48,650 nt of DNA from Saprospiraceae bacterium (GTDB lineage Bacteria; Bacteroidota; Bacteroidia; Chitinophagales; Saprospiraceae), in assembly GCA_020848995.1 (NCBI GenBank), contig JADLHA010000043.1, positions 1-48,650 on the forward strand. Direction: 5' to 3'. The notes under the pieces were generated by a model, which saw nothing but the letters and a program-made list of their open reading frames with translations, had not been told where the DNA came from and did not search any database. The position numbers and the translations under genes were made by a program. This document shows, piece by piece, positions 35,487 through 44,933 of the stretch (its first letter is position 1; each line of letters opens with the position of its first letter).

Positions 35487-35589
35487 TTCATATAACCGCT
35501 GCATAACGGCGCAAATTGCACAAAAGGCAGTTCGGGAGCCGACAATTCCCTCTTTGCCTTGTTATTTTGCAGAAAAGCAAATTTCCCCA

Positions 35590-37692
35590 ATGGCACTGCG
35601 CCTCGATAGTCCGTTAGAATTTGTCAAGGGGGTCGGCCCCCAGCGCGCACGGCTGCTTTCCGACCAACTCGGCATGGAGACCGTCGGTGCGATGCTGCTG
35701 TATTTTCCCTTTCGGTACATCGACAAGACCCGGTACACCCCTTTGGCAGAAGCCACGCAGGATGGACAGTTTTACCAATGCCGGGGAAAACTTACCGGTC
35801 TGGAGCAACACGGCTACGGGCGATCGCGCAGGCTCACGGCGATGCTGGAAGACGGCACCGGGCGCATCGAGCTCATCTGGTTTCAGCACTACCAGTGGTT
35901 TTTGGACAAAGCGGAAATCGGCAGGGAATACCGCATTTTCGGGCGTTTGAAGCAAACGCGCTCCGTCAAAACCATGGCCCATCCTGAAATCGCTCAGATG
36001 GCGGCCGAGCCACAACCCAACGCACTCCGCTGGGAACCCGTGTATTCTTCCAGCGAGGTCCTGGCCAAAAAGGGCTACGACAGCCGCGGCATCAAAAACC
36101 TGGTATTTCAAATCTTTCAAAACCTCGATGTGCGCACGGTCGAGGAAACCCTGCCGCCTTACATCCTGGAGAAATATCGACTGATGAATCGCCAGGAAGC
36201 CTTGCTCAACATCCACTTTCCCAAAGACGAGCAGAGCCTGGCCCGCGCGCGGCAGCGCTTCAAGTTTGAAGAGTTGTTCATTCTCCAGCTCCGCATGGTG
36301 CGAAACATGTATTTGCGTAAAAAGAAAGATTCTGGAATCGCCATGTCCAGCCCGGGCGAACTGTACCAAAACTTTTACCGACACCACCTGCCCTTTGCCC
36401 TCACCGGCGCCCAGGAGCGCGTACTTAAGGAGATCCAGGACGACCTGTGCTCCGGCTACCAGATGAACCGACTGCTGCAAGGCGACGTGGGTAGCGGCAA
36501 AACCATCGTTGCCCTGCTGACCATGGTATGGGCCATCAGTCAGGGCTTTCAGGCCTGCATCATGGCGCCTACCGAGGTGCTTGCCCAGCAACATTACGAG
36601 AGCATTGCCTCCCTCATCCGCTCCGTCGACCTCCGCTGTGCCCTGCTGACCTCATCGGTTAAGGCCAACGACAGGATGTTGGTGCTCGGCATGCTGGCGA
36701 GGGGAGAAATCCACATCCTGATCGGCACCCACGCAGTACTCGAAGACAAGGTCGTTTTCAGCCAACTCGGCCTCGTCGTGATCGATGAGCAACACCGCTT
36801 TGGGGTGGAGCAACGCGCCAGGCTGTGGGGCAAAGCCCATCCCCTCCCCCCGCACGTGCTCGTCATGACGGCAACCCCCATTCCGAGAACCCTCGCGATG
36901 AGCCTCTACGGCGACCTCGACGTCTCGGTGATCGACGAACTGCCCCCAAACCGGCAGGCCATCGTGACCAAGCATTTCACGGAAGCCTACCGGACCACGC
37001 TCTACGAATTTATGAAGGAGCAGATCGCCGGGGGCCGTCAGGTGTACATCGTCTTTCCCCTCATCGAGGAAAGTGCAAAAATGGACATTGAGAACCTCGA
37101 AATGGGCTACGAGCGGCTGCTTGAGTACTTTCCCCGTCCACAGTACCAGATTGCCGTGGTGCACGGTAGGTTAAAGCCAAAGGACAAAGCCTACGAAATG
37201 GCTCGTTTTGCCCGTGGCCGGGCCAACATCATGGTGGCCACCACGGTCATTGAGGTCGGTGTAAACGTGCCCAACGCCACGATCATGGTCATCGAAAATG
37301 CGGAGCGCTTCGGGCTCTCCCAACTCCATCAGTTGCGCGGACGCGTGGGCCGGGGAGCCGACCAATCCTATTGCGTGCTGATGACGGCTAACCGACCCGC
37401 AGGCGATGCGGCGGAACGCATTCGCACGCTGTGCGCTACCAACGACGGCTTTGCCATTGCCGAAGCTGACCTCCGGCTCCGCGGTCCGGGCGATCTCGAC
37501 GGGACGCGTCAAAGCGGACTGCTAGAGCTAAAAGTCGCCAACCTTTCCGAAGACCAGCCCATGCTGTACGCGGCGCGGAGACTGGCAGAAGCCATTCTTA
37601 AGCGCGACCCATCGCTGGATCATCCCCTCAACGCGCTGCTCCGGAAGCTGTTTGAAGGGGATCCGGGGCAGCCCATCGGCAAAATTGCCTGA
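35590..37692 (+). CDS. recG: ATP-dependent DNA helicase RecG
   Basis: RecG is a superfamily 2 helicase that remodels stalled forks and Holliday junctions. This 700-residue protein has the N-terminal wedge/OB domain (about 1-250), Walker A GDVGSGKT (K304), the DEQH box (399-402, VIDEQHRFGVEQRA), MTATPIPRTL, and the C-terminal LHQLRGRVGRG motif. The length is normal. The frame is open earlier, but the ATG at 35590 gives MALRLDSPLEFVKGVGPQRA, the family N-terminus. A near-consensus -7 box (TTATTTTG, 35562-35569) lies 20 nt upstream. The gene is monocistronic. Confidence 0.95.
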   Translation: MALRLDSPLEFVKGVGPQRARLLSDQLGMETVGAMLLYFPFRYIDKTRYTPLAEATQDGQFYQCRGKLTGLEQHGYGRSRRLTAMLEDGTGRIELIWFQHYQWFLDKAEIGREYRIFGRLKQTRSVKTMAHPEIAQMAAEPQPNALRWEPVYSSSEVLAKKGYDSRGIKNLVFQIFQNLDVRTVEETLPPYILEKYRLMNRQEALLNIHFPKDEQSLARARQRFKFEELFILQLRMVRNMYLRKKKDSGIAMSSPGELYQNFYRHHLPFALTGAQERVLKEIQDDLCSGYQMNRLLQGDVGSGKTIVALLTMVWAISQGFQACIMAPTEVLAQQHYESIASLIRSVDLRCALLTSSVKANDRMLVLGMLARGEIHILIGTHAVLEDKVVFSQLGLVVIDEQHRFGVEQRARLWGKAHPLPPHVLVMTATPIPRTLAMSLYGDLDVSVIDELPPNRQAIVTKHFTEAYRTTLYEFMKEQIAGGRQVYIVFPLIEESAKMDIENLEMGYERLLEYFPRPQYQIAVVHGRLKPKDKAYEMARFARGRANIMVATTVIEVGVNVPNATIMVIENAERFGLSQLHQLRGRVGRGADQSYCVLMTANRPAGDAAERIRTLCATNDGFAIAEADLRLRGPGDLDGTRQSGLLELKVANLSEDQPMLYAARRLAEAILKRDPSLDHPLNALLRKLFEGDPGQPIGKIA

Positions 37693-37845
37693 GCTAAGTT
37701 CCTGCGCTTCCGCTGGCCATCCGCAGACCGGCTCGTTGGCAAACCGCGTTGACCATTCAATCAAAATGCGGAAATGCCATATTCAGGGCAGCATTTGAGA
37801 TAAATGCGGTATCTTAGCTACTGAAAACAGATAATCAAATTTCAG

Positions 37846-38319
37846 ATGAAATACGCAATTGGTTTTGTTTGCAGCCTCCTGTTGTGTGCCAATGCCCTCT
37901 TCGCCCAGCGCGAATTGCAGCAGGCAGTCGATCAGACGGACACCCGTGCGATCAAGGAGTGGATCTCTGCCGGAAATGAGATCAACTCGGTGCTTTACCT
38001 CAACGAGCAGAAAATGACGATGCTGAGTTACGCATCCCTTGCCGGCAATGCTGAGGTCGTAGGACTTTTGCTCAACCGCGGCGCCGACGTCCATGCCAAG
38101 GTCAATTTTGAAGATGCCCTGATGTTCGCTGCTCGCAAGGGCAACATGGAGGTGATTACGCTATTGCTCGAGGCTGGCGCCAACCCCATGAACGAAAACA
38201 GGGACGGCAAATGCGCCCGCGACCTGGCCAACGACCACCACAACACCAGCGCTTATAACCTTTTGAAGGAGGAAACGGAAAAGCGCGTCAACGCCATCCG
38301 AGCCAGAAGCCGCAAATAA
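37846..38319 (+). CDS. Exported ankyrin-repeat protein
   Basis: A 157-residue protein with a signal peptide (about 1-21, ending ALFAQ) and three or four ankyrin repeats: KMTMLSYASLAGNAEVVGLL, DALMFAARKGNMEVITLLLE and a degenerate third. The exact partner is unknown; ankyrin repeats generally bind proteins. The tail is Lys/Arg-rich. It is a single gene, followed about 100 bp later by a strong terminator (38422-38451). A weak -7-like box, TATCTTAG, lies near 37810. Confidence 0.82.
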   Translation: MKYAIGFVCSLLLCANALFAQRELQQAVDQTDTRAIKEWISAGNEINSVLYLNEQKMTMLSYASLAGNAEVVGLLLNRGADVHAKVNFEDALMFAARKGNMEVITLLLEAGANPMNENRDGKCARDLANDHHNTSAYNLLKEETEKRVNAIRARSRK

Positions 38320-38421
38320 TTAGGCGACCCACCAGCAAGTAGTTTGCTTTTCCAACCTTTCGCAACAGGGCTTTTAAGTCCATACAAGGATTATAATTCA
38401 AGCAACATGTCGGTTGGCTTC

Positions 38422-38451
38422 CCAATGGCCTGAGGCCATTGGACCCTTTTT
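38422..38451 (+). terminator. Intrinsic terminator
   Basis: A perfect 9-bp stem, CCAATGGCC (38422-38430) and GGCCATTGG (38434-38442), with a TGA loop is followed by ACCC and five T. It probably ends the ankyrin transcript, though it lies about 100 nt after the stop. Confidence 0.75.
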
Positions 38452-38508
38452 CCTTCCGGCTTTCCACGATGCAGGGACAGCATTTCATTTTGAGCAAGGT
38501 GCAGCAGT

Positions 38509-38539
38509 GTTGGATTTTCGCCCGTTCAGGATATTTTTG
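38509..38539 (+). promoter_or_regulatory. Promoter for serA, nearly leaderless
   Basis: GTTG (38509-38512), a 19-bp spacer, then TATTTTTG (38532-38539) closely fit TTTG-N19-TAnnTTTG. The serA ATG is only 4 bases later (38544), so transcription would start at or just inside the gene. Confidence 0.6.
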
Positions 38540-38543
38540 GGCC

Positions 38544-39503
38544 ATGAGCTGGAATGTGTTGATCGCCGACGGCCTCGAAGAGGCCGGAATCCAAATTCTT
38601 CAGGCCCATGGGATGCGGACCGTTTCCCAACACCTGAGTGCCGAAGCCCTTGTCGAAGCCCTGCCCTCGTACCAGGGAATTGTCGTGCGCAGCGCCACCC
38701 AGGTGCGAAAAGCACTGATTGACCGCTGTTCTTCGTTGCGATTCATTGCACGGGCAGGAGTAGGCCTCGACAACATCGATGCGGAGTACGCACGCAACCG
38801 GGGGATAGTCGTCCTCAACACACCCGCGAGCTCTTCGCGGTCAGTTTCCGAACTTGCACTCGGCCATATGCTTACGCTGGCCAGAGGCTTTCATCGGTCC
38901 AACCGCGAACTCGATGGCCCTGAAAGCTTTAAAAGCCTCAAAAAACAACTCAGCACGTCAACGGAACTCAGGGACAAGGTCCTCCTCCTGGTCGGTTTCG
39001 GGCGCATAGGCCGCGAACTTGGGAAAATGGCAATTGGCCTCGGTATGGACCTCATGGCCAGCGACCCCTTCCTGCGGGAAGCCTTCCTCGATTGGTCCGT
39101 TGCCAAGACGGCCCTGAGGGTTGCCGTGCCGCTGGTTTCGTTGGAAGAAGGACTTGCACGTGCCGATTACATCAGCCTGCACACACCCTATGCCGGAGAA
39201 CCCGTCATCCATAGTGGCAACATTGGCCTCTGCAAACCCGGTGCTTATCTGATCAACACCTCCCGCGGCGAAAACATTGACGAAGAGGCGCTGCTCACCG
39301 CCCTCAATGCCAATCAACTTGGGGGAGCCGGCCTGGACGTATTCTCCCAAGAACCCGATTTGCGCAAGGAGCTGATCGCTCATCCCAAGATTTCTCACAC
39401 TCCCCACATCGGCGCATCGACCCGAGAAGCACAGGAACGCATTGCCCTCGAACTGGCCAGCCAGATCGTGGCACTCTGCGATAAGGAATCATTTGGTTCC
39501 TGA
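38544..39503 (+). CDS. serA: D-3-phosphoglycerate dehydrogenase, short form without ACT domain
   Basis: SerA oxidises 3-phosphoglycerate in the first step of serine synthesis. The 319-residue protein shows the D-2-hydroxyacid dehydrogenase features: ARAGVGLDNID, NAD-binding GFGRIG (about 150-155), catalytic Arg in NTSRGENIDEEAL, Glu in DVFSQEP, and His in HTPHIGAST. There is no C-terminal ACT regulatory domain. Other members of the family cannot be excluded, but serA is most likely. The ATG at 38544 is the family start; the longer open frame includes the promoter. glyA is elsewhere in the window. Confidence 0.87.
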   Translation: MSWNVLIADGLEEAGIQILQAHGMRTVSQHLSAEALVEALPSYQGIVVRSATQVRKALIDRCSSLRFIARAGVGLDNIDAEYARNRGIVVLNTPASSSRSVSELALGHMLTLARGFHRSNRELDGPESFKSLKKQLSTSTELRDKVLLLVGFGRIGRELGKMAIGLGMDLMASDPFLREAFLDWSVAKTALRVAVPLVSLEEGLARADYISLHTPYAGEPVIHSGNIGLCKPGAYLINTSRGENIDEEALLTALNANQLGGAGLDVFSQEPDLRKELIAHPKISHTPHIGASTREAQERIALELASQIVALCDKESFGS

Positions 39504-39552
39504 AAACCGGGTTCGTGGTCGAAGCCTTAAGAGTACTTCACACCCCCCTTTT

Positions 39553-39653
39553 GTGCCAGAATGAATGTCGTAAAACCTAGGTAGAACGCTACCATCGACG
39601 GACTGCAGAGGAATAAATCACTGCGCTGCAACGAAGGATTGAGAAGCTAAATT
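39553..39653 (+). repeat. Dispersed intergenic repeat, copy D
   Basis: This 101-bp stretch aligns end to end with copy A (1-100, minus strand) and copy B (41699-41798), with one indel. The 5' (TGCCAGAATGAAT) and 3' (GCAACGAAGGATT, GAAGCTAAATT) ends are well kept; the middle is diverged. It lies in the 210-bp gap between the convergent serA and TMTC-like genes. No 41-bp unit is attached. Confidence 0.7.
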
Positions 39654-39713
39654 CGTTCAGTGAACGACCCAGTACGTGCAGGATGGCGCAAGAGGACGGT
39701 TTTGAAGTATCTT

Positions 39714-41639
39714 TTATTTAATCTTCACCGACATCAGTTTTTTGACGATGTCCGGGTCGATCTCCATGCCTTTGTTGATGGCCTGTTGTGCCATGGCCTT
39801 ATCTCCCAAGCGCGTGTACGTGATGTAGAGGTTTGCCCAGGTACTCGCATTATTGGGGTTGATTTCAGCAGCGCGCAGGAGGTATTCCAGGGATTTCAGC
39901 AGATAGCCCATTTCTGCCTCGACGGCGCCAAGCACCTCGAGCACCTGATCGTCCTGGTCGTTGAGTTTGAGTGATTTTAAGAGCGCGTTCTTGGCGGCTG
40001 AATTGTTGTTTTCGTCGTAAAACAGCGTCCTTCCCCACTCGCGCAAAGCCCTTTGGTAATTTTTTATGATGGATGCGTCTCCGGGATTAACATCGATGTA
40101 TTTTTCGTAGACGCCCACTGCTTTGGGATATTCCTTATTCAGGTAATGGGCGTTGCCCAAAAGGAACAGGCAATCTGCATATCGAGGATAGATCTTAACT
40201 GCTTTGGTAAGGGGTGGTATGGCTTGGGTTAACAAATGTTTGTTAGCCTCTTTATCCTCCGACTGCCGGTATTGTTCAAGCAAAGCAAATCCCAGCGACG
40301 AATTGAGTTTCGCGCTGTTGGCCGAATGGTCGATGTCGTTGCGAAACAGGGTGAGGTTGTCGCTCCAGTCGGCGGATCTGGCAAAACTCCGCACCGAATA
40401 GGCGATCATCATAGTTGCAAAAAAGATGGTGACTTCGCGCCGGCGTTTGGCAACCGCTGAGAGCAACCACCCCGACGCAAGGCAAAGGCCCAGCGACGGG
40501 GCGAAAGCAAAGCGCTCTCCCATGTATGCGCCGGTGTTGACCAGGAGGTTGGATGCCGGCAGCAGGGCGACGAGGTAAAATGCGATCGAAAAAGTCAGTA
40601 CCGGCATTTTGCTACGCCACCATGCAGCTACAGCAACCAGCGAAAGATGGACCAATGCGCTCAGGATGGCTACCGGCGAGGACATGGCATAGGTTGCTAT
40701 GCTCTTTGGTGCATAATCGTGGGTGAGCGGATAGGGAATGACGTGCAGATACAGGTAACGCAACAAGGTATAAAACACCGTTCCATAGCGGTCTCCGGGC
40801 TTCATTTCCACAAGCCGGTCTCCGCGATACACGAGAAATGGATTTTCCAGAAAATTGGCGGGTGGTTCATACAGCTGGGTTCCAAGTACCGCCACCCGGC
40901 ATATCAGGTAAATGGCTGCACCCGCGACGAGCACGATGGCAGGCTTCATCATCCGCCTGCGATCCGGGGGTACCATTCCCCACAAAGCAATAGGAATGAG
41001 CAAAACAAAGCTCAAAGCATGTTCTTTTGAAAAAGCGGCGAGTGTCATAAAAATCCCGGCAAGCCAGAGGCGTTTTGTGCGCGGGACTTCCTGATAAGAC
41101 AGTGCTGCGTTGAGACTCAGCAATCCAAACCCCAGGGCAAAGATCTCGTCCAGGCTCTTCACGTTGGCTACAACCTCTGCGTGCAGCGGAAGGACAGCAA
41201 AAAACAAAGCGGCAAACCAGGAGGCATGCCCGGCCCGGTCCGGCCACCTGAAACGCAGCAAACGGCTCAGGGTTTGGTATATTAAAATACAGAGCAAGCC
41301 ATACAGCAGCAGATGCAATGCATGGGCAACGATGGGATTCGCTCCCACTAGCTGGTGTTGAATGGCGAAAAAGGCGAGGGAAAGCGGCCTGTATCGGTTG
41401 GCGCTCGCTTCACTGCTTTTGCCGCTGCCGGTAAAATATCCTTCAAAACTGTTGTTGGCAAATATTTCCGGAATGCCGCGGATTCCTTTGTGCACGAACT
41501 GGTTTTCGGTAAATACGACTTTGTCGTCAAGTACAAATCCATGAAACAGTGAATTTGAAAAAGGGATCAGGGCCAATAAAACAAGTATCAGCAGTTGGCC
41601 CCGGCGGTCGAAATCCCACAGATTTTTACCTGAAAACAT
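39714..41639 (-). CDS. TMTC-like polytopic membrane protein with TPR domain
   Basis: A 641-residue protein with two parts. The first ~400 residues have about 10 transmembrane segments and GT-C features: LDD near residue 38 in FVLDDKVVF, NRYRPLSLAFF, and a DUF1736-like stretch (ENPFLVYRGDR... THDYAPKS). The C-terminal ~230 residues are TPR repeats (CLFLLGNAHYLNKEYPKAVGVYEKYIDVNPGD). This arrangement is that of eukaryotic TMTC proteins (O-mannosyltransferases), so a membrane glycosyltransferase acting on exported proteins is plausible. The start may be ATG 41639 or 41666; the latter adds nine residues. It lies between two copies of the dispersed repeat. Confidence 0.8.
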   Translation of the reverse strand: MFSGKNLWDFDRRGQLLILVLLALIPFSNSLFHGFVLDDKVVFTENQFVHKGIRGIPEIFANNSFEGYFTGSGKSSEASANRYRPLSLAFFAIQHQLVGANPIVAHALHLLLYGLLCILIYQTLSRLLRFRWPDRAGHASWFAALFFAVLPLHAEVVANVKSLDEIFALGFGLLSLNAALSYQEVPRTKRLWLAGIFMTLAAFSKEHALSFVLLIPIALWGMVPPDRRRMMKPAIVLVAGAAIYLICRVAVLGTQLYEPPANFLENPFLVYRGDRLVEMKPGDRYGTVFYTLLRYLYLHVIPYPLTHDYAPKSIATYAMSSPVAILSALVHLSLVAVAAWWRSKMPVLTFSIAFYLVALLPASNLLVNTGAYMGERFAFAPSLGLCLASGWLLSAVAKRRREVTIFFATMMIAYSVRSFARSADWSDNLTLFRNDIDHSANSAKLNSSLGFALLEQYRQSEDKEANKHLLTQAIPPLTKAVKIYPRYADCLFLLGNAHYLNKEYPKAVGVYEKYIDVNPGDASIIKNYQRALREWGRTLFYDENNNSAAKNALLKSLKLNDQDDQVLEVLGAVEAEMGYLLKSLEYLLRAAEINPNNASTWANLYITYTRLGDKAMAQQAINKGMEIDPDIVKKLMSVKIK

Positions 41640-41673
41640 TGCTTGCGCTTTATGGTTAACCGGCAAAGATAAA

Positions 41674-41798
41674 GGGCACCTCGAATAACTCCATTTTGAT
41701 GTCGGAATGAATTTAGCAAAACAAGACGAAGCGCAGCAAAAGAAGCTATGCAGAACTATAACAGACTGAATTGCAACGAAGTATTGTGAAGGAAAATT
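41674..41798 (+). repeat. Dispersed repeat, leader plus core copy B
   Basis: A leader, GGGCACCTCGAATAAC (41674-41689), matches GGGTACCTCGAATAAC at 48503-48518 in 15 of 16 bases. The 100-bp core (41699-41798) aligns without gaps to copy A. Inverted ends are AATTTAGC (41710-41717) and a worn 3' copy. Here the core follows the leader directly, with no 41-bp units between. Confidence 0.85.
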
Positions 41799-42107
41799 CT
41801 TTGAGTGGGTGAGCTTTGAGGGCTGGCAGGCGCAATAGGGAGTGGAGAGAGGCAGCCCAAAAGGGAAACAAGTCTAGGTGCCGTGAAGCAGGCAATGTTG
41901 AACTATAACTGACTGAATCGCAACGAAGGATTGGAAGCTAAATTCTTTAGGCGCGTGAGCCGGAAAGGCAGCCTGACGCAAAAGCGATATATTCGAGGTG
42001 TCCTGACGCCTGCTGCCATAAACCTTTGCCAAGACAAGCCTTCCCGGGCCGCATATTGGAGCTTCAACCGGAGCGGTCATCCGGGTTCCAACCGGCAACG
42101 CGTCAAC
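41799..42107 (+). repeat. Degenerate second module of the dispersed repeat
   Basis: After copy B comes a spacer (41799-41838) and one relic of the 41-bp unit (about 41835-41865; GGGAGTGGAGAGAGGCAGCCC). A worn second core copy follows at about 41863-41945 (ends GAAGCTAAATTC). The sequence after each core (TTCTTT... GTGAGC... GACGCAA or GGCGCAA) is again similar, so a larger module seems to be duplicated. From about 41990 to 42107 I see nothing recognisable. No gene is seen. Confidence 0.65.
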
Positions 42108-43376
42108 TCATGCGGCTCCGGCCTGGTACTTAGATGTCGACGCAGGTCTGGGCGCGTAGCGCTCCGGTGGATACCGGGCCTCAACCTTGTGCATGCGGTA
42201 ATAAGTCAGGGCCACGATGGTGCTCAACCCACCCACACTCCACCAAAGGACACTAAAACCCAGCCGGTCGGCCACGGCACCACCACTGTAACTTCCCAGC
42301 ACATGCGCAACACTGTAAGACATGGTATAGAGCGAAGCGTACTGTCCAATGGTAGCCGGTGTACTGCGGCTCATGGTGTAGCTCAATAAAAACGGCATGG
42401 CGAGGATCTCCCCTGCAGTCAGAATGACCGAAGAAATCAGTGCCAGTTGCAGGGCTGGCAAGGGAAGTACGTTAAAAACGACAAATGCCAGACCGGTTAC
42501 AAATGTTCCGGCGGCAATGAGTTTGAGTTTCCGGATGTGCTCGAGCGAAAAGACGGCTACCATTTCGAAAGCCGCGATCAGCAACCCGTTGATGGCCATG
42601 ACCCAGCCGATGGCCGTTTCTCCAAGTGCGAGTTCTGCCTTCAAGTACACCGGGAGGGTGGTAAAGAGTTGAAAAAAACAGATGCCGAACAAACAATTCA
42701 ACAAAACGAAACGCAAAAAAAAGTGATCCCTGAAAGGAGAAATGCTGTTGCTGTCCCGCTCCTTTTCCTTTGTGTGAGCCCTGGCCGGCTCAACCCTGGG
42801 CAAGGCCAGCAAAATGAGTCCGGCAGCCGACAAATTGGTAATGCCGTCAACCCAGAAGAGCAACTGGTAGTTGTGCGCGGCGATCCATCCCCCAACGGCA
42901 GCGCCGAACGCCCAGCCCAGGTTGACCGACAATCGAACGAGCGATCCACTCCGCGTCAGACTTTCCGGAGCACTATAAGCGGAAATGGCCGCCATGCTGG
43001 CAGGCCTGAAGGCCTCGTTGATCACGGCCATGACAAATGTCCCGAAACAGATCCACCAATACGATTGGATGAAAGACAGGGCAATGAACGATAAACCACC
43101 GAGAAAGAGGGTCAGGACCATGATGCGGTAAAATCCATACCGGTCTGCAAGTCTTCCACCGAGCAAGGACCCTGCAATGCTGCCCATACCAAAGCAGGCA
43201 AGGACAAATCCTGCTTTGGTCATGCTCACGCCGTGGTGCTGGGTGAGGTACATAGACATAAATGGCACAACCATGGTGCCTGCCCGGTTGACCAATTGCA
43301 CCGATGCCAGCAACCAGGAGTTGCGGTGCAGGCCCGAAAAAGAATCGCGGTATAACTGGAGAATCTTGGAAGGCAT
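42108..43376 (-). CDS. MFS transporter
   Basis: A 422-residue, 12-helix major facilitator with two six-helix halves (about 15-190 and 215-400). The signature loop between helices 2 and 3 is GGRLADRYGFYRIM, and the matching C-terminal loop is GAVADRLGFSV. The middle loop is charged (RAHTKEKERDSN). It belongs to the drug/metabolite-type MFS, but the substrate is not predictable. It diverges from the sodium symporter gene with 108 bp between. A near-consensus -7 box (TTAATTTG on the minus strand, 43381-43388) lies 4 bases before the ATG. Confidence 0.85.
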   Translation of the reverse strand: MPSKILQLYRDSFSGLHRNSWLLASVQLVNRAGTMVVPFMSMYLTQHHGVSMTKAGFVLACFGMGSIAGSLLGGRLADRYGFYRIMVLTLFLGGLSFIALSFIQSYWWICFGTFVMAVINEAFRPASMAAISAYSAPESLTRSGSLVRLSVNLGWAFGAAVGGWIAAHNYQLLFWVDGITNLSAAGLILLALPRVEPARAHTKEKERDSNSISPFRDHFFLRFVLLNCLFGICFFQLFTTLPVYLKAELALGETAIGWVMAINGLLIAAFEMVAVFSLEHIRKLKLIAAGTFVTGLAFVVFNVLPLPALQLALISSVILTAGEILAMPFLLSYTMSRSTPATIGQYASLYTMSYSVAHVLGSYSGGAVADRLGFSVLWWSVGGLSTIVALTYYRMHKVEARYPPERYAPRPASTSKYQAGAA

Positions 43377-43461
43377 ATCGCAAATTAAGTTAAAGAAGAG
43401 CCGTTCGGCTTGCCACTGGTTCCGTTTAACAAGGCGTTATCCAAGATTAACGAAAAATTGT

Positions 43462-43469
43462 TTTATTTG
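43462..43469 (+). promoter_or_regulatory. Possible -7 box for the symporter-murQ pair
   Basis: TTTATTTG is one base from TAnnTTTG and ends 15 nt before the symporter ATG at 43485. Confidence 0.35.
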
Positions 43470-43484
43470 CCTTTTCTGCTGAAA

Positions 43485-44933
43485 ATGCAATTATCCGTCT
43501 GGCTATCCATCCTTCTGCTGCTCTACTTCGGCGTGCTGCTGTGGATCGCCCGCCTGACGTCAAAAGATGCCTCCAACGAGAGTTTCTTTATCGGAAAGCG
43601 GCGATCGCCCTGGTATGTGGTTGCCTTTGGGATGATCGGAACTTCCCTGAGCGGGGTCACATTTGTCTCCGTTCCAGGCACCGTCGGTGCCCAGGGATTT
43701 CACTACTTTCAGGTCGTCCTGGGATACTTTCTGGGTTATTTTGTCGTGGCCTTCGTACTGCTGCCCGTTTATTACAAATTGGGCCTTACTTCCATTTATG
43801 CGTTTCTGCAACACCGTTTCGGGATGATGGCTTATAAAACAGGAGCCTCCTTTTTCATCGTTTCCAGAACGGTGGGCGCCACAGCCAGACTGTATCTGGT
43901 CATCAACGTGCTGCAGCTGTTTCTGCTCAACGACCTTGGCATTTCTTTCGCTTGGTCGGCAAGCGCTATCCTGCTCATGATCTTGTTGTACACCGTACAG
44001 GGAGGGGTAAAAACCATCGTTTGGACCGATACCTTACAAACGTTTTTTATGCTTGCTGGCCTTGGGCTTTGCACCTACATGCTCCTGGATGATATGGAGA
44101 TGAGCATAAATTCCTCGCTTGCCGCGATGGAAGAGAAAAACTTCCTTCGGATGGTGAATGCTGACTGGAAAAGTCCTTCCTATTTTTTAAAACACATTCT
44201 GGGTGGCGCGTTGGTTACCATCAGCATGACGGGTATGGATCAGGAGATGATGCAAAAAAACATCAGTGTGACCAGGCTGAAAGATTCTCAAAAAAACATG
44301 GTCGTTTTTGCCTGTGTTCTCGTATTGGTAAACTTCTTGTTCTTGTACCTTGGAGGATTGCTGCACCTCTTTACCGGAAGTCAGGCCATTGACGCACGCG
44401 GCGATGACCTGTTCCCCCACGTGGCGATGTTCGAAATGTCTCCCTTGTTTTCGGTAGTCTTCATAGTAGGCCTCATCTCCGCACTTTTCCCCAGTGCCGA
44501 CGGAGCCATTACCGCACTCACTTCGTCATTTTGCATCGACGTATACGGCATCAACCGCCAGCAGTATTTGAGTGAACATCAGAGGATCCGGATCCGGAAA
44601 TGGGTGCACTACTCGTTTGCATTGATCTTCCTGCTGCTGGTTTTTGCATTCAAATGGGTTGACAACAAATCGATCATCGACGTCATCCTGAAGCTGGCCG
44701 GCTACACCTATGGGCCGCTCCTGGGTTTGTTTGCTTTTGGACTGCTAACGCGCCGCCAATTGCCTGAATCAAGGGCCGTAGTGGGGGCCTGCCTGCTGCC
44801 CATTGCCCTGGTATACCTGGCCGATGCAAACCTTGCAAACTGGCTCGATGGCTTTTCTCTGGGCTTTCTCAACCTTGGCCTCAACGGTGCGTTGACGTTT
44901 GCCTGCCTGTACTTCGTTTCAAAAAAGAACTGA
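43485..44933 (+). CDS. Sodium:solute symporter (SSS family)
   Basis: A 482-residue inner-membrane symporter with about 13 helices. It resembles the SSS family: the N-terminal FFIGKRRSPWYVVAFGMIGTSLSGVTFVSVPG and the later ALFPSADGAITALTSSFCIDVYG (a Na-site region) are characteristic. I use the ATG at 43485; the 25 codons upstream are open but unlike the family. murQ starts directly at its stop, so the likely cargo is N-acetylmuramic acid or a related amino sugar. That is inferred from context, not from sequence. Confidence 0.85.
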   Translation: MQLSVWLSILLLLYFGVLLWIARLTSKDASNESFFIGKRRSPWYVVAFGMIGTSLSGVTFVSVPGTVGAQGFHYFQVVLGYFLGYFVVAFVLLPVYYKLGLTSIYAFLQHRFGMMAYKTGASFFIVSRTVGATARLYLVINVLQLFLLNDLGISFAWSASAILLMILLYTVQGGVKTIVWTDTLQTFFMLAGLGLCTYMLLDDMEMSINSSLAAMEEKNFLRMVNADWKSPSYFLKHILGGALVTISMTGMDQEMMQKNISVTRLKDSQKNMVVFACVLVLVNFLFLYLGGLLHLFTGSQAIDARGDDLFPHVAMFEMSPLFSVVFIVGLISALFPSADGAITALTSSFCIDVYGINRQQYLSEHQRIRIRKWVHYSFALIFLLLVFAFKWVDNKSIIDVILKLAGYTYGPLLGLFAFGLLTRRQLPESRAVVGACLLPIALVYLADANLANWLDGFSLGFLNLGLNGALTFACLYFVSKKN

